Shown here piece by piece: positions 1-5,920 of a stretch of DNA of 8,356 nt. The position numbers and the translations under genes were made by a program. Numbering within the stretch: the first letter of the stretch is position 1; the number at the start of each line of letters is the position of its first letter. Under the pieces are notes generated by a model, which was not told the DNA's origin, did no database searches, and saw nothing but the letters and a program-made list of their open reading frames with translations. Source of the DNA: DASQLQ01 sp035629935 (GTDB lineage Bacteria > Actinomycetota > CADDZG01 > WHSQ01); contig DASQLQ010000186.1 in NCBI GenBank assembly GCA_035629935.1, positions 1 through 8,356 of the forward strand. Reading direction: 5' to 3'.

Positions 1-1094
1 GAAACGAAGATCCTGTCGTGATACCCGGGACCCGGCACGTACTCCTGGGACGTGCCGGCAGCTAGCAGACCGGTGTCGAGAGAAGTGAAGAAACCGTCGA
101 TCGATCCGGAGTGGAGGGCCAAGGCTTGATCGCGATCGAACCAGATGCGCACCGGCTCGCTGGTGCGGAACGCAACGTTCGCGACATTCGGGTGAGCCTC
201 AGCGTCACTGAACTCGATGGTGAGGTGCTTGAACCCGGAGTCGTCATCGTTCGGAGTCCCCGAAGCGAGAGCGAGCGAGATCCCATCGGTCCCCGACATC
301 GACGCCAGCGGAAGGGAAGCTTCCAACGCGTTCGTCCAAGAATCAGGCTTGGCAACGGCCGAGCCGCCAGCGGGCGACACATCGCCGGTCGCAAGATCTG
401 CAACCAAAGTAGTGCCGTCGGTAACGAAGAACGCAACGTCGCCGGTGGTCGTGGTCAAACCGCTGTTGAAGGGCACCTCGTGGCTCGTGACTCCGGGAAC
501 GGTGTCGGCGAGAACGAGCAGCGCGGTGTCGTTCTTGGTGTTCATCGTGGTGGTCCGGGCCAGTAGGTCGACACTGTCCCCATCAACTGCGACCCGGACT
601 TCCTCGAGGTCGGCTGCGTCCTGGCGCGGACTCGCATCTCCGTAAGTGTCGTCCCACGAATACTGCGGTGCTACGTCTTCTACCGGGATGCCGAGCTCGC
701 CGGCAGCGTTGGCTTGGGACAAAGCGTCAAGTCGATAGGCCTCGGGGAAGACCTCCTCTAGAGGGTCTGTGGTCCCGAGACGCTCCGCGTCACGGCCGTC
801 GTCGGGGCCGGTGGCATCGAAGATGTGGTCTTGGTAGACGAACTCACCCGCGGAGTACACGCTCGTGCCGCCGTAACGCGTAGGGGTGCCCACCCAGTCC
901 GAGATGTTTCCGTCGATCGTTTTCGCAACGGGGGCCGGACCGGGAACCTCTGTCGTAGATCCGCCACCGGCAGGCACCTGCTTCGAGAAAACCGGAAGGT
1001 CGGTCGGGTCCCCTTGAGGGACCTGGGCAAGGGCGGCCGGGGCAAGAGATACGCCCAGCGCGGCGACAGTCAAAAGGGAGAAAAACTTCTTCAT
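1..1094 (-). CDS. Secreted protein with DOMON/CBM9-like N-terminal region (3' end outside window)
   Basis: The reading frame is open from an ATG at 1094 to the window edge, giving 364 codons of a longer gene. An AGGAG lies nine bases before the start. Residues 1-23 form a Sec signal peptide: two Lys, a hydrophobic core, then Ala-Leu-Ala before Gln24. A Pro/Gly-rich linker leads to KTIDGNISDW (58-67), the 'DG-x-x-x-DW' opening typical of DOMON/CBM9-like or glucodextranase-C-like sugar-binding beta-sandwiches. The rest is rich in Asp, Thr and Gly with alternating hydrophobic strands (for example DSVDLLART 173-181), as expected for an exported beta-rich protein. The frame ends at GPGYHDRIFV. I suspect a catalytic domain follows, perhaps an alpha/beta hydrolase, but it is not in view. 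A 74-base gap separates it from the dioxygenase operon upstream; I see no convincing promoter or terminator there, so read-through is possible. The frame, start and signal peptide are firm; the family is tentative. Confidence 0.85.
   Translation of the reverse strand, partial: MKKFFSLLTVAALGVSLAPAALAQVPQGDPTDLPVFSKQVPAGGGSTTEVPGPAPVAKTIDGNISDWVGTPTRYGGTSVYSAGEFVYQDHIFDATGPDDGRDAERLGTTDPLEEVFPEAYRLDALSQANAAGELGIPVEDVAPQYSWDDTYGDASPRQDAADLEEVRVAVDGDSVDLLARTTTMNTKNDTALLVLADTVPGVTSHEVPFNSGLTTTTGDVAFFVTDGTTLVADLATGDVSPAGGSAVAKPDSWTNALEASLPLASMSGTDGISLALASGTPNDDDSGFKHLTIEFSDAEAHPNVANVAFRTSEPVRIWFDRDQALALHSGSIDGFFTSLDTGLLAAGTSQEYVPGPGYHDRIFV
32..58. repeat. Perfect 9-bp inverted repeat inside a coding region
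   Basis: CCGGCACGT (32-40) and ACGTGCCGG (50-58) are perfect inverse complements separated by nine bases. The repeat lies inside the secreted-protein gene, covering roughly codons 346-355. In the mRNA the loop carries AGGAG, followed after four bases by an in-frame GTG. It could be a stable intragenic hairpin; no U-tract follows, so it is not a standard terminator. Confidence 0.6.
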
Positions 1095-1168
1095 CTGTGA
1101 GCGCTCCTGGTAGGGGGGTCTGAGGGCTGAATTCGCCACCGCCCTTGGGAACTCCTGCCGAAGAGCAA

Positions 1169-2032
1169 CTACAGCGTGAGGTGCACCCGGTTACCCGAGG
1201 GATCCGGGACCGTGAGGCCCCCGTCATCTCTGGACATATCGGTCACCGTTGAGTCGAGTCGCTTCTCGATCCGCTCGAGCTCGACAGCGTCCGGGATCAC
1301 CACCTCGAACGTCCGCAACCCGCGGGACCCTGTCGGGGCCGGGGGGGCTCCCGGTCCCGCCCACGTGTTGAGACCCAAGTGGTGGTGGTATCCGCCGGCC
1401 GAAACGAACAGGGCCCCGGGGTAACCGCGGACCGTGACCTCGAAGCCCAGCCTCTGCACGTAGAAGGCCTCGGTTTCGTCGAGGTCCGCCACGTTGAGGT
1501 GAACGTGTCCCATGCGGGTTCCATTCGCCATCTTCTCGGGGGAGATCGTTTCCCCGGCAAGTTCGCCGAGCACGCCGTCGACGTCGAGCGGAAGGGTGGC
1601 CATCGCGAGCTGCCCGTTCGAGCTGCGCCACTCGTTTCGAGGACGATCCCTGTAGATCTCGATCCCGTTCCCCTCCGGATCGTCGAGGTACATCGCCTCG
1701 CTCACCAGATGGTCGGACGCTCCGGTGAACCCCCACCCCGCCTCGATCACACGACGGATGGCCCGTGCCAGCTCGGAGCGATCGGGAACGAGGATCGCTA
1801 GGTGGAACAAACCGGTGGTGCCGTACGGACGCTCTGTCGCACCCGGACGGTGGACCAGCTCGACCAAGGCTCGATCGTCGACTCCCAATCGGACGGACTC
1901 TTCGGCCGTAGACAAGACCGTGAGACCGATGGCCTCTTCATAGAAAGTCTTCATGCGTTCCAGGTCGGTGACCGTCAGAACGACGGTCCCCATCTGCGTG
2001 TCGGGATGGATGGCCTGAGTGTCGGTCGTCAC
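1169..2032 (-). CDS. catE: CatE-like two-domain VOC (glyoxalase/extradiol dioxygenase) protein
   Basis: This 287-residue protein has two vicinal-oxygen-chelate domains, about residues 12-130 and 172-287. It resembles Bacillus CatE, a putative catechol-2,3-dioxygenase of the same length. Shared marks are GLFHLAILVPDR (74-85), SEAMYLDDPEGNGIEIYRDRPR (from 111), MGHVHLNV (174-181), SAGGYHHHLGLNTWAG (211-226) and a closing PDPSGN strand. The expected reaction is Fe(II)- or Mn(II)-dependent extradiol cleavage of catechols in the cytoplasm. Candidate ligands in the C-terminal domain are His176/His178 and one of His216-218; the third position, usually Glu, is His284. The N-terminal domain keeps His77 and Glu125. 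The start is GTG at 2032; an ATG two bases upstream on the same strand opens straight into TGA. A weak AGGA overlaps the stop of the upstream dioxygenase gene eleven bases away, so the pair is cotranscribed and probably translationally coupled. The family is firm, the substrate inferred. Confidence 0.9.
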   Translation of the reverse strand: MTTDTQAIHPDTQMGTVVLTVTDLERMKTFYEEAIGLTVLSTAEESVRLGVDDRALVELVHRPGATERPYGTTGLFHLAILVPDRSELARAIRRVIEAGWGFTGASDHLVSEAMYLDDPEGNGIEIYRDRPRNEWRSSNGQLAMATLPLDVDGVLGELAGETISPEKMANGTRMGHVHLNVADLDETEAFYVQRLGFEVTVRGYPGALFVSAGGYHHHLGLNTWAGPGAPPAPTGSRGLRTFEVVIPDAVELERIEKRLDSTVTDMSRDDGGLTVPDPSGNRVHLTL

Positions 2033-2043
2033 ATCGTCAAGTC

Positions 2044-2967
2044 CTAGAGATCCCCGGCCTCGTCTCGCGGGTCGGGAAGCGGAGTCAGCACACCCAGCAG
2101 ATCGTCCCGTAGGTGTTCGTATTTGGGTGGAAGAGATAGAGCTTGACCAAGAGTCGACGGATCTTCATCCACTGTGAAGCCCGGGCCCAGAGTGGCGATC
2201 TCGAACAACACACCGCTTGGTTCGCGGAAATAGATCGACTTGAAGTAGAAGCGGTCGATCACCGGTGTCGGGGATGCTCCCGCGGCCGACACTCTCTGAT
2301 GCCACGCGTCATGCTCGTTGATCGTCGATGCCCAAGCAATGTGGTGGACGGTCCCGGCACCGCTCGTCGGTGCCGTCGGTGGTGGCGGGTCAAAGACATA
2401 GAAGGCGCCGCGCTCTCTCCCGCGCACGATCCAGGTGTCGTCCTTCTGATGGAAGTTCAGCGCGTGCTCGAAGAGGGCGGTGCTGCGCTGGGGGCGACTG
2501 CTGTAAGCGCGCACTCCCTCGAACCCGCGCAACGCATGATCCAGCGGGATATCGGGGAATTCGGCTCGAAGGGGATCGTCACCGGACTCGTCCACAACGA
2601 ATTCCAGATTCAAGCCCTCGGGGTCGGCAAACACCATCGATCGTTCAGAGCGTTCGACCTTGACCCCTTCGCGCCCGAGTCTCTTCTCCCAGAAGTCGAG
2701 TGCTTCAGCGGATGAAAGCCTCCATACGACACGGTGCACCATCCCATCCCCTGCACGACCTTCGCCGGCACCGGGGTATTCAAAGAACGTGATGTCTGCT
2801 CCCGCGCTTCCCACCTCATCTGCGTAAAAGAGGTGATAGACGGTCGGATCGTCTTGGTTGACGGTTTTCTTGACCATGCGCAAACCAAGAACCCCGGCAT
2901 AGAACTCGACGTTCAAGAACGCGTCTGCCGTGATGGCGGTGATGTGATGGATGCCTTCGAGTTTCAT
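2044..2967 (-). CDS. MhqA/MhqO-type ring-cleaving dioxygenase (PcpA/LinE-related VOC family)
   Basis: This 307-residue enzyme belongs to the ring-cleaving dioxygenase group that includes Bacillus MhqA/MhqO and the hydroquinone dioxygenases PcpA and LinE; its length fits. It opens with MKLEGIHHITAIT, and His7/His8 match the first iron ligand. TVHHIAW (206-212) supplies the second His, and the stretch FYFKSIYFREPSGVLFEIAT (240-259) ends in Glu256, the third. So the two-His-one-Glu facial triad is complete. Expected role: oxygen-dependent opening of hydroquinones or catechols in the cytoplasm, a quinone-detoxification function in Firmicutes. The frame is open upstream to 3105, but translation from there would overlap the OmdA-like gene in another frame and has no family similarity. 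The ATG at 2967 has a strong GGAGGA three bases before it and starts where the family starts. It lies 20 bases after the OmdA-like gene and 11 before the CatE-like gene. Exact substrate unknown. Confidence 0.92.
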   Translation of the reverse strand: MKLEGIHHITAITADAFLNVEFYAGVLGLRMVKKTVNQDDPTVYHLFYADEVGSAGADITFFEYPGAGEGRAGDGMVHRVVWRLSSAEALDFWEKRLGREGVKVERSERSMVFADPEGLNLEFVVDESGDDPLRAEFPDIPLDHALRGFEGVRAYSSRPQRSTALFEHALNFHQKDDTWIVRGRERGAFYVFDPPPPTAPTSGAGTVHHIAWASTINEHDAWHQRVSAAGASPTPVIDRFYFKSIYFREPSGVLFEIATLGPGFTVDEDPSTLGQALSLPPKYEHLRDDLLGVLTPLPDPRDEAGDL

Positions 2968-2987
2968 CGTTCCTCCGGGCGGCTCGA

Positions 2988-3206
2988 CTAGTCCTCCAGT
3001 GACATCAAAAGATTCGCCAGCCGGATGGCTCGTCGGGCGGGGGCGTTCCCCTCGGCCAGATAGGTCACCCAGTCGGACTGCTGCTTGGGGGGCAGTGCCT
3101 CCCATTTGAGCTTCATGACGGGATCTGCATCGAGAACAGCACGCAGGTCGAAGGGCAGCCCCGGAACCGGTGCGGGTGCACCATCGAATCCGAACTCGTC
3201 GACCAT
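2988..3206 (-). CDS. Small stand-alone YdeI/OmpD-associated (OmdA-like) domain protein
   Basis: This 72-residue protein is first in the operon. Residues about 15-70 resemble the small helical OmdA domain at the C-terminus of YdeI-type proteins: PFDLRAVLDADPVMKLKWEA, then LPPKQQSDWVTYL, then a basic helix ARRAIRLANLL. YdeI proteins are about three times longer, so this is the domain alone; the biochemical function of the domain is unknown. No signal peptide or membrane segment is seen. The start cannot lie further upstream because an in-frame TAG at 3216-3218 closes the frame three codons before the ATG. There is no useful Shine-Dalgarno sequence; instead TAGGCT sits six bases before the ATG, as expected for a leaderless transcript. 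Its stop is 20 bases before the ring-cleaving dioxygenase start, so it is probably cotranscribed with both VOC genes. The gene call is good, the family call moderate. Confidence 0.78.
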   Translation of the reverse strand: MVDEFGFDGAPAPVPGLPFDLRAVLDADPVMKLKWEALPPKQQSDWVTYLAEGNAPARRAIRLANLLMSLED

Positions 3207-3212
3207 GCCTAA

Positions 3213-3218
3213 AGCCTA
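3213..3218 (-). promoter_or_regulatory. Candidate leaderless -10 element for the OmdA/dioxygenase operon
   Basis: On the minus strand the hexamer TAGGCT (TANNNT) is followed by exactly six bases and the ATG at 3206. This places the A of the start codon at the expected transcription start, the arrangement of leaderless actinobacterial promoters. No clear -35 hexamer is visible. Confidence 0.45.
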
Positions 3219-3220
3219 GA

Positions 3221-3242
3221 GGTGATGGGCTACGCCATCGCC
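3221..3242. promoter_or_regulatory. Candidate operator: imperfect inverted repeat upstream of the dioxygenase operon
   Basis: GGTGATGG (3221-3228) and CCATCGCC (3235-3242) form an inverted repeat matching at seven of eight positions, with a six-base spacer. It begins two bases beyond the candidate -10 hexamer and covers the -35 region of the dioxygenase operon. A dyad in that place would suit a MarR-, TetR- or DUF24-type repressor, the kinds that control catechol and quinone genes elsewhere. No such regulator is encoded in the window, so this is inference. Confidence 0.35.
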
Positions 3243-3294
3243 CGAACAGACTGGGTCATGGGAAATGCAGACCAAGCAATGCTCCACATGTGAT

Positions 3295-3334
3295 TCTCAT
3301 GGGCATCTCATAGTTACAGGTAAAGATTGGGTAA
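3295..3334 (+). promoter_or_regulatory. AT-richer leader of the CAP gene with 11-bp-phased direct repeats
   Basis: Two direct repeats each recur with an 11-base step. TCTCAT is at 3295 and 3306; GGTAA is at 3319 and 3330. The first GGTAA is also half of a small dyad, TTAC-AG-GTAA (3314-3323). Direct repeats one helical turn apart are typical of OmpR-family response regulator sites; in actinobacteria MtrA of this family controls cell-wall hydrolase genes. I cannot match a confirmed consensus, so the regulator is a guess. Confidence 0.3.
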
Positions 3335-3363
3335 TAAGCAAGCCTGACAAGACAGGAGGCAGC

Positions 3364-4068
3364 GTGGCGCTCAGACGAGGGATGAGGTGGACGGCGTTCA
3401 TCGTCGGATTCGGCCTCGCTGTGCTGCAGATCGGAACGGCCCTACCGGCCGTCACCGAGCATTCCGGTTGGACCCATGGAGGCGGCTTCGCTGCAGCCAA
3501 ATCGCGCTCGTCCCGTTGCTGGAACCCCAAGGAGCCCGAGACCGGGTTCGCCAAGTTGATCAACCAGGCCCGCAACAACGGCGAACGCTCGAAATTGAGG
3601 CTCGACCCCGAACTGTCCAAAGCTGCCCGGGTTCACACCCAGGAGATGGTGGAGCGCTCGCTCCTGCACCACACGACCAGCCCGACCCTCAGTAAGCGAG
3701 TGACCCGGTGGCGCCTCCTGGGAGAGAACGTCGGGGTCGGGAACACGGTTGATTCATTGCATCAGGCATTCATGGGCTCACCCGCGCACCGCGCGAACGT
3801 CATGCATTCCGAGTTTCGCTACGTCGGCGTTGGGGTGGCAACCGTCGGCGGCCGCATGTGGGTGACCGTCATCTTCGAGAACCAAGTCGACCCCGGAACG
3901 ATCCTGAACATGCCTTCGTGCAAACGCGCCGAAGTCGTGCTCGAGAGTCGGACCGGGAGCCAAGTCAAGAGCCGCGCCGAGGACCCGGTGAAACCCCTTG
4001 TCCGAGTCCTGCGACAGTTCGGCTCCATCCGCTGGATAGGACCCGCCCCTACACCCAGCAGTAGCTAA
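3364..4068 (+). CDS. Secreted CAP/SCP-domain protein
   Basis: This 234-residue exported protein has one CAP (SCP/PR-1) domain. The frame is open from an ATG at 3265, but I choose the GTG at 3364 because AGGAGG lies four bases before it and a signal peptide begins there: basic VALRRGMR, then a hydrophobic core to about residue 28. The CAP domain runs about 58-176: FAKLINQAR (62-70), LRLDPELSKAARVHTQEM (78-95), LLGENVGVG (118-126), GSPAHRANVM (138-147) and VGVGVA (154-159). His91, Glu121 and His142 are the likely cavity residues. Cys52 and Cys186 flank the domain and could form a disulfide. A basic tail follows, ending Pro-rich (IGPAPTPSSS). Bacterial CAP proteins are extracytoplasmic and of mostly unknown activity. 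Neighbours point away on the left (divergent operon) and towards it on the right, where its TAA overlaps the permease stop. The fold call is firm, the function open. Confidence 0.9.
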   Translation: MALRRGMRWTAFIVGFGLAVLQIGTALPAVTEHSGWTHGGGFAAAKSRSSRCWNPKEPETGFAKLINQARNNGERSKLRLDPELSKAARVHTQEMVERSLLHHTTSPTLSKRVTRWRLLGENVGVGNTVDSLHQAFMGSPAHRANVMHSEFRYVGVGVATVGGRMWVTVIFENQVDPGTILNMPSCKRAEVVLESRTGSQVKSRAEDPVKPLVRVLRQFGSIRWIGPAPTPSSS

Positions 4069-4871
4069 CCCCGCGACGCCGCCTTGCTGTACTGACGAAC
4101 GGACAGCGGGATGAAGATCGCCAGGATGATCGCCACCCAGATCAACGTGTAGAGGAACGGATGCTGCAGCGACCACACGTCTGGCGTGGGCAGGTTCCCA
4201 GTATTCCCGAAGGCAACGCGCGCCGATTCGGCTACCGCCGACACCGGGTTCCAGTTGGCAAAGGCCTCTAGGGGGCCCGGCAGCCTCGATGAATCGACGA
4301 ACGTTCTGGCCACGAAAGTCAAAGGAAAGATGAACATGAACGACGCGTTGTTGACGACCTCGACGCTCGCTACCTTGAGCCCCACGAACGCCATGACCCA
4401 GGAGAACGCGTACGCAAACAGCAAGAGGATCGCGAAGCCCCCGATCGCTTCGAAAACTCCGGTGTGGATCCTCCAGCCGACGACCAGCCCGGTGACCGCC
4501 ATCATGAAGATCGAGATCATGTTGTAAAAGACGTCACTGCCCGTGCGGCCGGTCAGCACCGCGGAGCGCGACATCGGTAGCGACCGGAACCGATCGATTA
4601 TCCCTTTGGTCATGTCTTCGGCGAGCCCCACGCCGGTGTAAGTCGACCCGAAGATAACGGTCTGAGCGAAGATCCCGGCGATGAAGAACTCGCGATAGTT
4701 CACACCACCGCCGATCTCGATGGAGCTACCGAATACGTAGCCGAACAGAACCACGAACATGATCGGCGAGATCAACGTCCACACGAGGATCTCGGGGAGA
4801 CGCTTGATCTTGATCAGGTTTCGCTTCGCGATGACGGCGCCATCTGACAATGCAAGTGCGACAGAACTCAT
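4065..4871 (-). CDS. DrrB-like ABC-2 type transporter permease
   Basis: This 268-residue integral membrane protein belongs to the ABC-2/DrrB permease family and is of usual length. About six hydrophobic segments are visible, near residues 28-48, 62-82, 112-133, 142-163, 174-191 and 238-257. Between the second and third lies LAEDMTKGIIDRFRSLPMSR (83-102), the conserved cytoplasmic segment of this family that contacts the ATPase. ANWNPVSAVAESAR (205-218) before the last membrane helix is also typical. The start ATG at 4871 overlaps the ATPase stop as ATGA and has AGGAGG seven bases upstream inside the ATPase gene, so the pair is translationally coupled. It should form the pore half of an exporter for hydrophobic compounds; the substrate cannot be read from sequence. 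Its stop overlaps the convergent CAP gene's stop by four bases. Confidence 0.93.
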   Translation of the reverse strand: MSSVALALSDGAVIAKRNLIKIKRLPEILVWTLISPIMFVVLFGYVFGSSIEIGGGVNYREFFIAGIFAQTVIFGSTYTGVGLAEDMTKGIIDRFRSLPMSRSAVLTGRTGSDVFYNMISIFMMAVTGLVVGWRIHTGVFEAIGGFAILLLFAYAFSWVMAFVGLKVASVEVVNNASFMFIFPLTFVARTFVDSSRLPGPLEAFANWNPVSAVAESARVAFGNTGNLPTPDVWSLQHPFLYTLIWVAIILAIFIPLSVRQYSKAASRG

Positions 4872-5884
4872 CGGACGGCCTCCTTCTCCCGTACGTCTCC
4901 AGTTTCGCCCGGCTCGCCGGGCTCGTCGGAGCCTTCCGCGGCCTCTTCGGCGGCGTGGCCGGTGAGGGTCAAGAAGACATCGTCGAGCGTCGGCCGGCGC
5001 AACCCGACGTCAACGACGGAGATATTCGCGTCGGCGAGGCGCTGCAACACCTGTCTGAGGGTTTCGGCCCCCCCAGTGACCGGAGCCACCAGCCTTCGCG
5101 TCTGCTCGTCGGTCTTGACCTCGCCGACCGATACGCCGGCAAGCATCGTTTGAGCAGGAGCAAGATCGGCAGCATCCTCGAGCACGAGCTCGACTCGCTC
5201 GCCACCGATCTGCTTTTTCAACTGGTCTGCGGTGCCGTGAGCGATCTCTCGTCCACGGTCGATGACGACGATGTCGTCCGCCAACCGGTCGGCCTCCTCC
5301 ATATACTGCGTCGTGAGAAGGACGGTCGATCCGCCACGCGCGAGCTCCTGGATCGTCGACCACATCTGAGTACGGCTGCGAGGATCGAGCCCGGTCGTCG
5401 GTTCATCGAGGAATACGACCTCGGGTTCGGCGACTAGAGCAGCCGCAAGGTCGAGACGACGGCGCATGCCTCCCGAGTAAGTCTTCACGGGGCGATCGGC
5501 AGCTTCATCGAGCGCGAATCGGTCCAGGAGGTCCTTGGCCCGCTGCCGCGCTGCCTGCTTCCCGAGATGGTAGAGACGCCCGACCATGTCGAGATTCTCG
5601 TAACCGGTCAGATGCTCGTCGACGGCCGCGTTCTGTCCTGAAAGCCCGATGCGCTCGCGCACCTTGGCCGGCTCCCGCACAACGTCGAGCCCAGCAACGG
5701 TGACGCTGCCGGCATCGGGTTCCAAAAGTGTGGTCAGGATGCGGATGGCGGTGGTCTTGCCTGCTCCGTTAGGCCCTAGCAGGCCAAGGACCATCCCTTT
5801 GGGGACCACCAGATCGAGCCCGTCGAGCGCAACTACGTCGCCGTAGCGCTTGACCAGGCCGCTGATGCGAATCATGTCGGTCAC
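4868..5884 (-). CDS. DrrA-like ABC transporter ATP-binding protein
   Basis: This 338-residue ATPase of the daunorubicin-resistance (DrrA) subfamily powers the adjacent permease. Motifs in order: Walker A GPNGAGKTT (37-45), Q-loop Gln84, signature YSGGM (136-140), Walker B VVFLDEP (156-162), D-loop GLDPRS (165-170), and TTQYMEEAD (191-199), where Gln193 stands at the usual switch His, a known trait of this subfamily. The C-terminal RRPTLDDVFLTLTGH (296-310) is also a DrrA hallmark. An acidic tail rich in Glu, Gly and Pro (about 311-330) follows and ends basic. The start is GTG at 5884 with GGGAGGG seven bases upstream; the ATG three codons later is badly spaced from it. It is first in a two-gene operon, and its stop overlaps the permease start. 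The substrate is unknown; a drug, lipid or secondary-metabolite role would fit the family. Confidence 0.95.
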   Translation of the reverse strand: MTDMIRISGLVKRYGDVVALDGLDLVVPKGMVLGLLGPNGAGKTTAIRILTTLLEPDAGSVTVAGLDVVREPAKVRERIGLSGQNAAVDEHLTGYENLDMVGRLYHLGKQAARQRAKDLLDRFALDEAADRPVKTYSGGMRRRLDLAAALVAEPEVVFLDEPTTGLDPRSRTQMWSTIQELARGGSTVLLTTQYMEEADRLADDIVVIDRGREIAHGTADQLKKQIGGERVELVLEDAADLAPAQTMLAGVSVGEVKTDEQTRRLVAPVTGGAETLRQVLQRLADANISVVDVGLRRPTLDDVFLTLTGHAAEEAAEGSDEPGEPGETGDVREKEAVR

Positions 5885-5920
5885 TCGATCACCCTCCCTA
5901 TCGGTGGTGCCGCCTTCCGA

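Noticed and set aside
111..645. Two overlapping plus-strand open frames of 151 and 142 codons
   Set aside because: They lie antisense to the secreted-protein gene, have no recognisable motifs or ribosome binding site, and are typical open frames opposite GC-rich coding DNA.
1007..1029. Short hairpin GGTCCC/GGGACC just after the signal-peptide coding region
   Set aside because: Six-base arms in GC-rich coding sequence are expected by chance and nothing else marks the site.
1099..1106. Palindrome GAGCGCTC next to the start of the secreted-protein gene
   Set aside because: An eight-base palindrome of GC-rich composition overlapping a ribosome binding site spacer is too weak to call an operator.
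1123..1145. Possible terminator between the CatE-like gene and the secreted-protein gene (arms AGGGC and GCCCT)
   Set aside because: The stem is only five pairs with a 13-base loop and no T-tract follows on the minus strand.
2143..2715. A 190-codon plus-strand frame
   Set aside because: It is antisense to the ring-cleaving dioxygenase, which has a full catalytic triad and family motifs.
2968..3105. A 46-codon upstream extension of the ring-cleaving dioxygenase
   Set aside because: It overlaps the OmdA-like gene in another frame, shows no family similarity, and the ATG at 2967 has a strong ribosome binding site and starts where the family starts.
3265..3363. A 33-codon upstream extension of the CAP protein
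   Set aside because: It would place a hydrophilic stretch before the signal peptide; the GTG at 3364 has AGGAGG at good spacing.
3265..3363. A riboswitch before the CAP gene
   Set aside because: I looked for conserved core motifs of c-di-AMP and c-di-GMP riboswitches and found none; the leader is also short.
4850..5437. A 195-codon plus-strand frame
   Set aside because: It is antisense to the ABC ATPase, whose Walker and signature motifs are intact.
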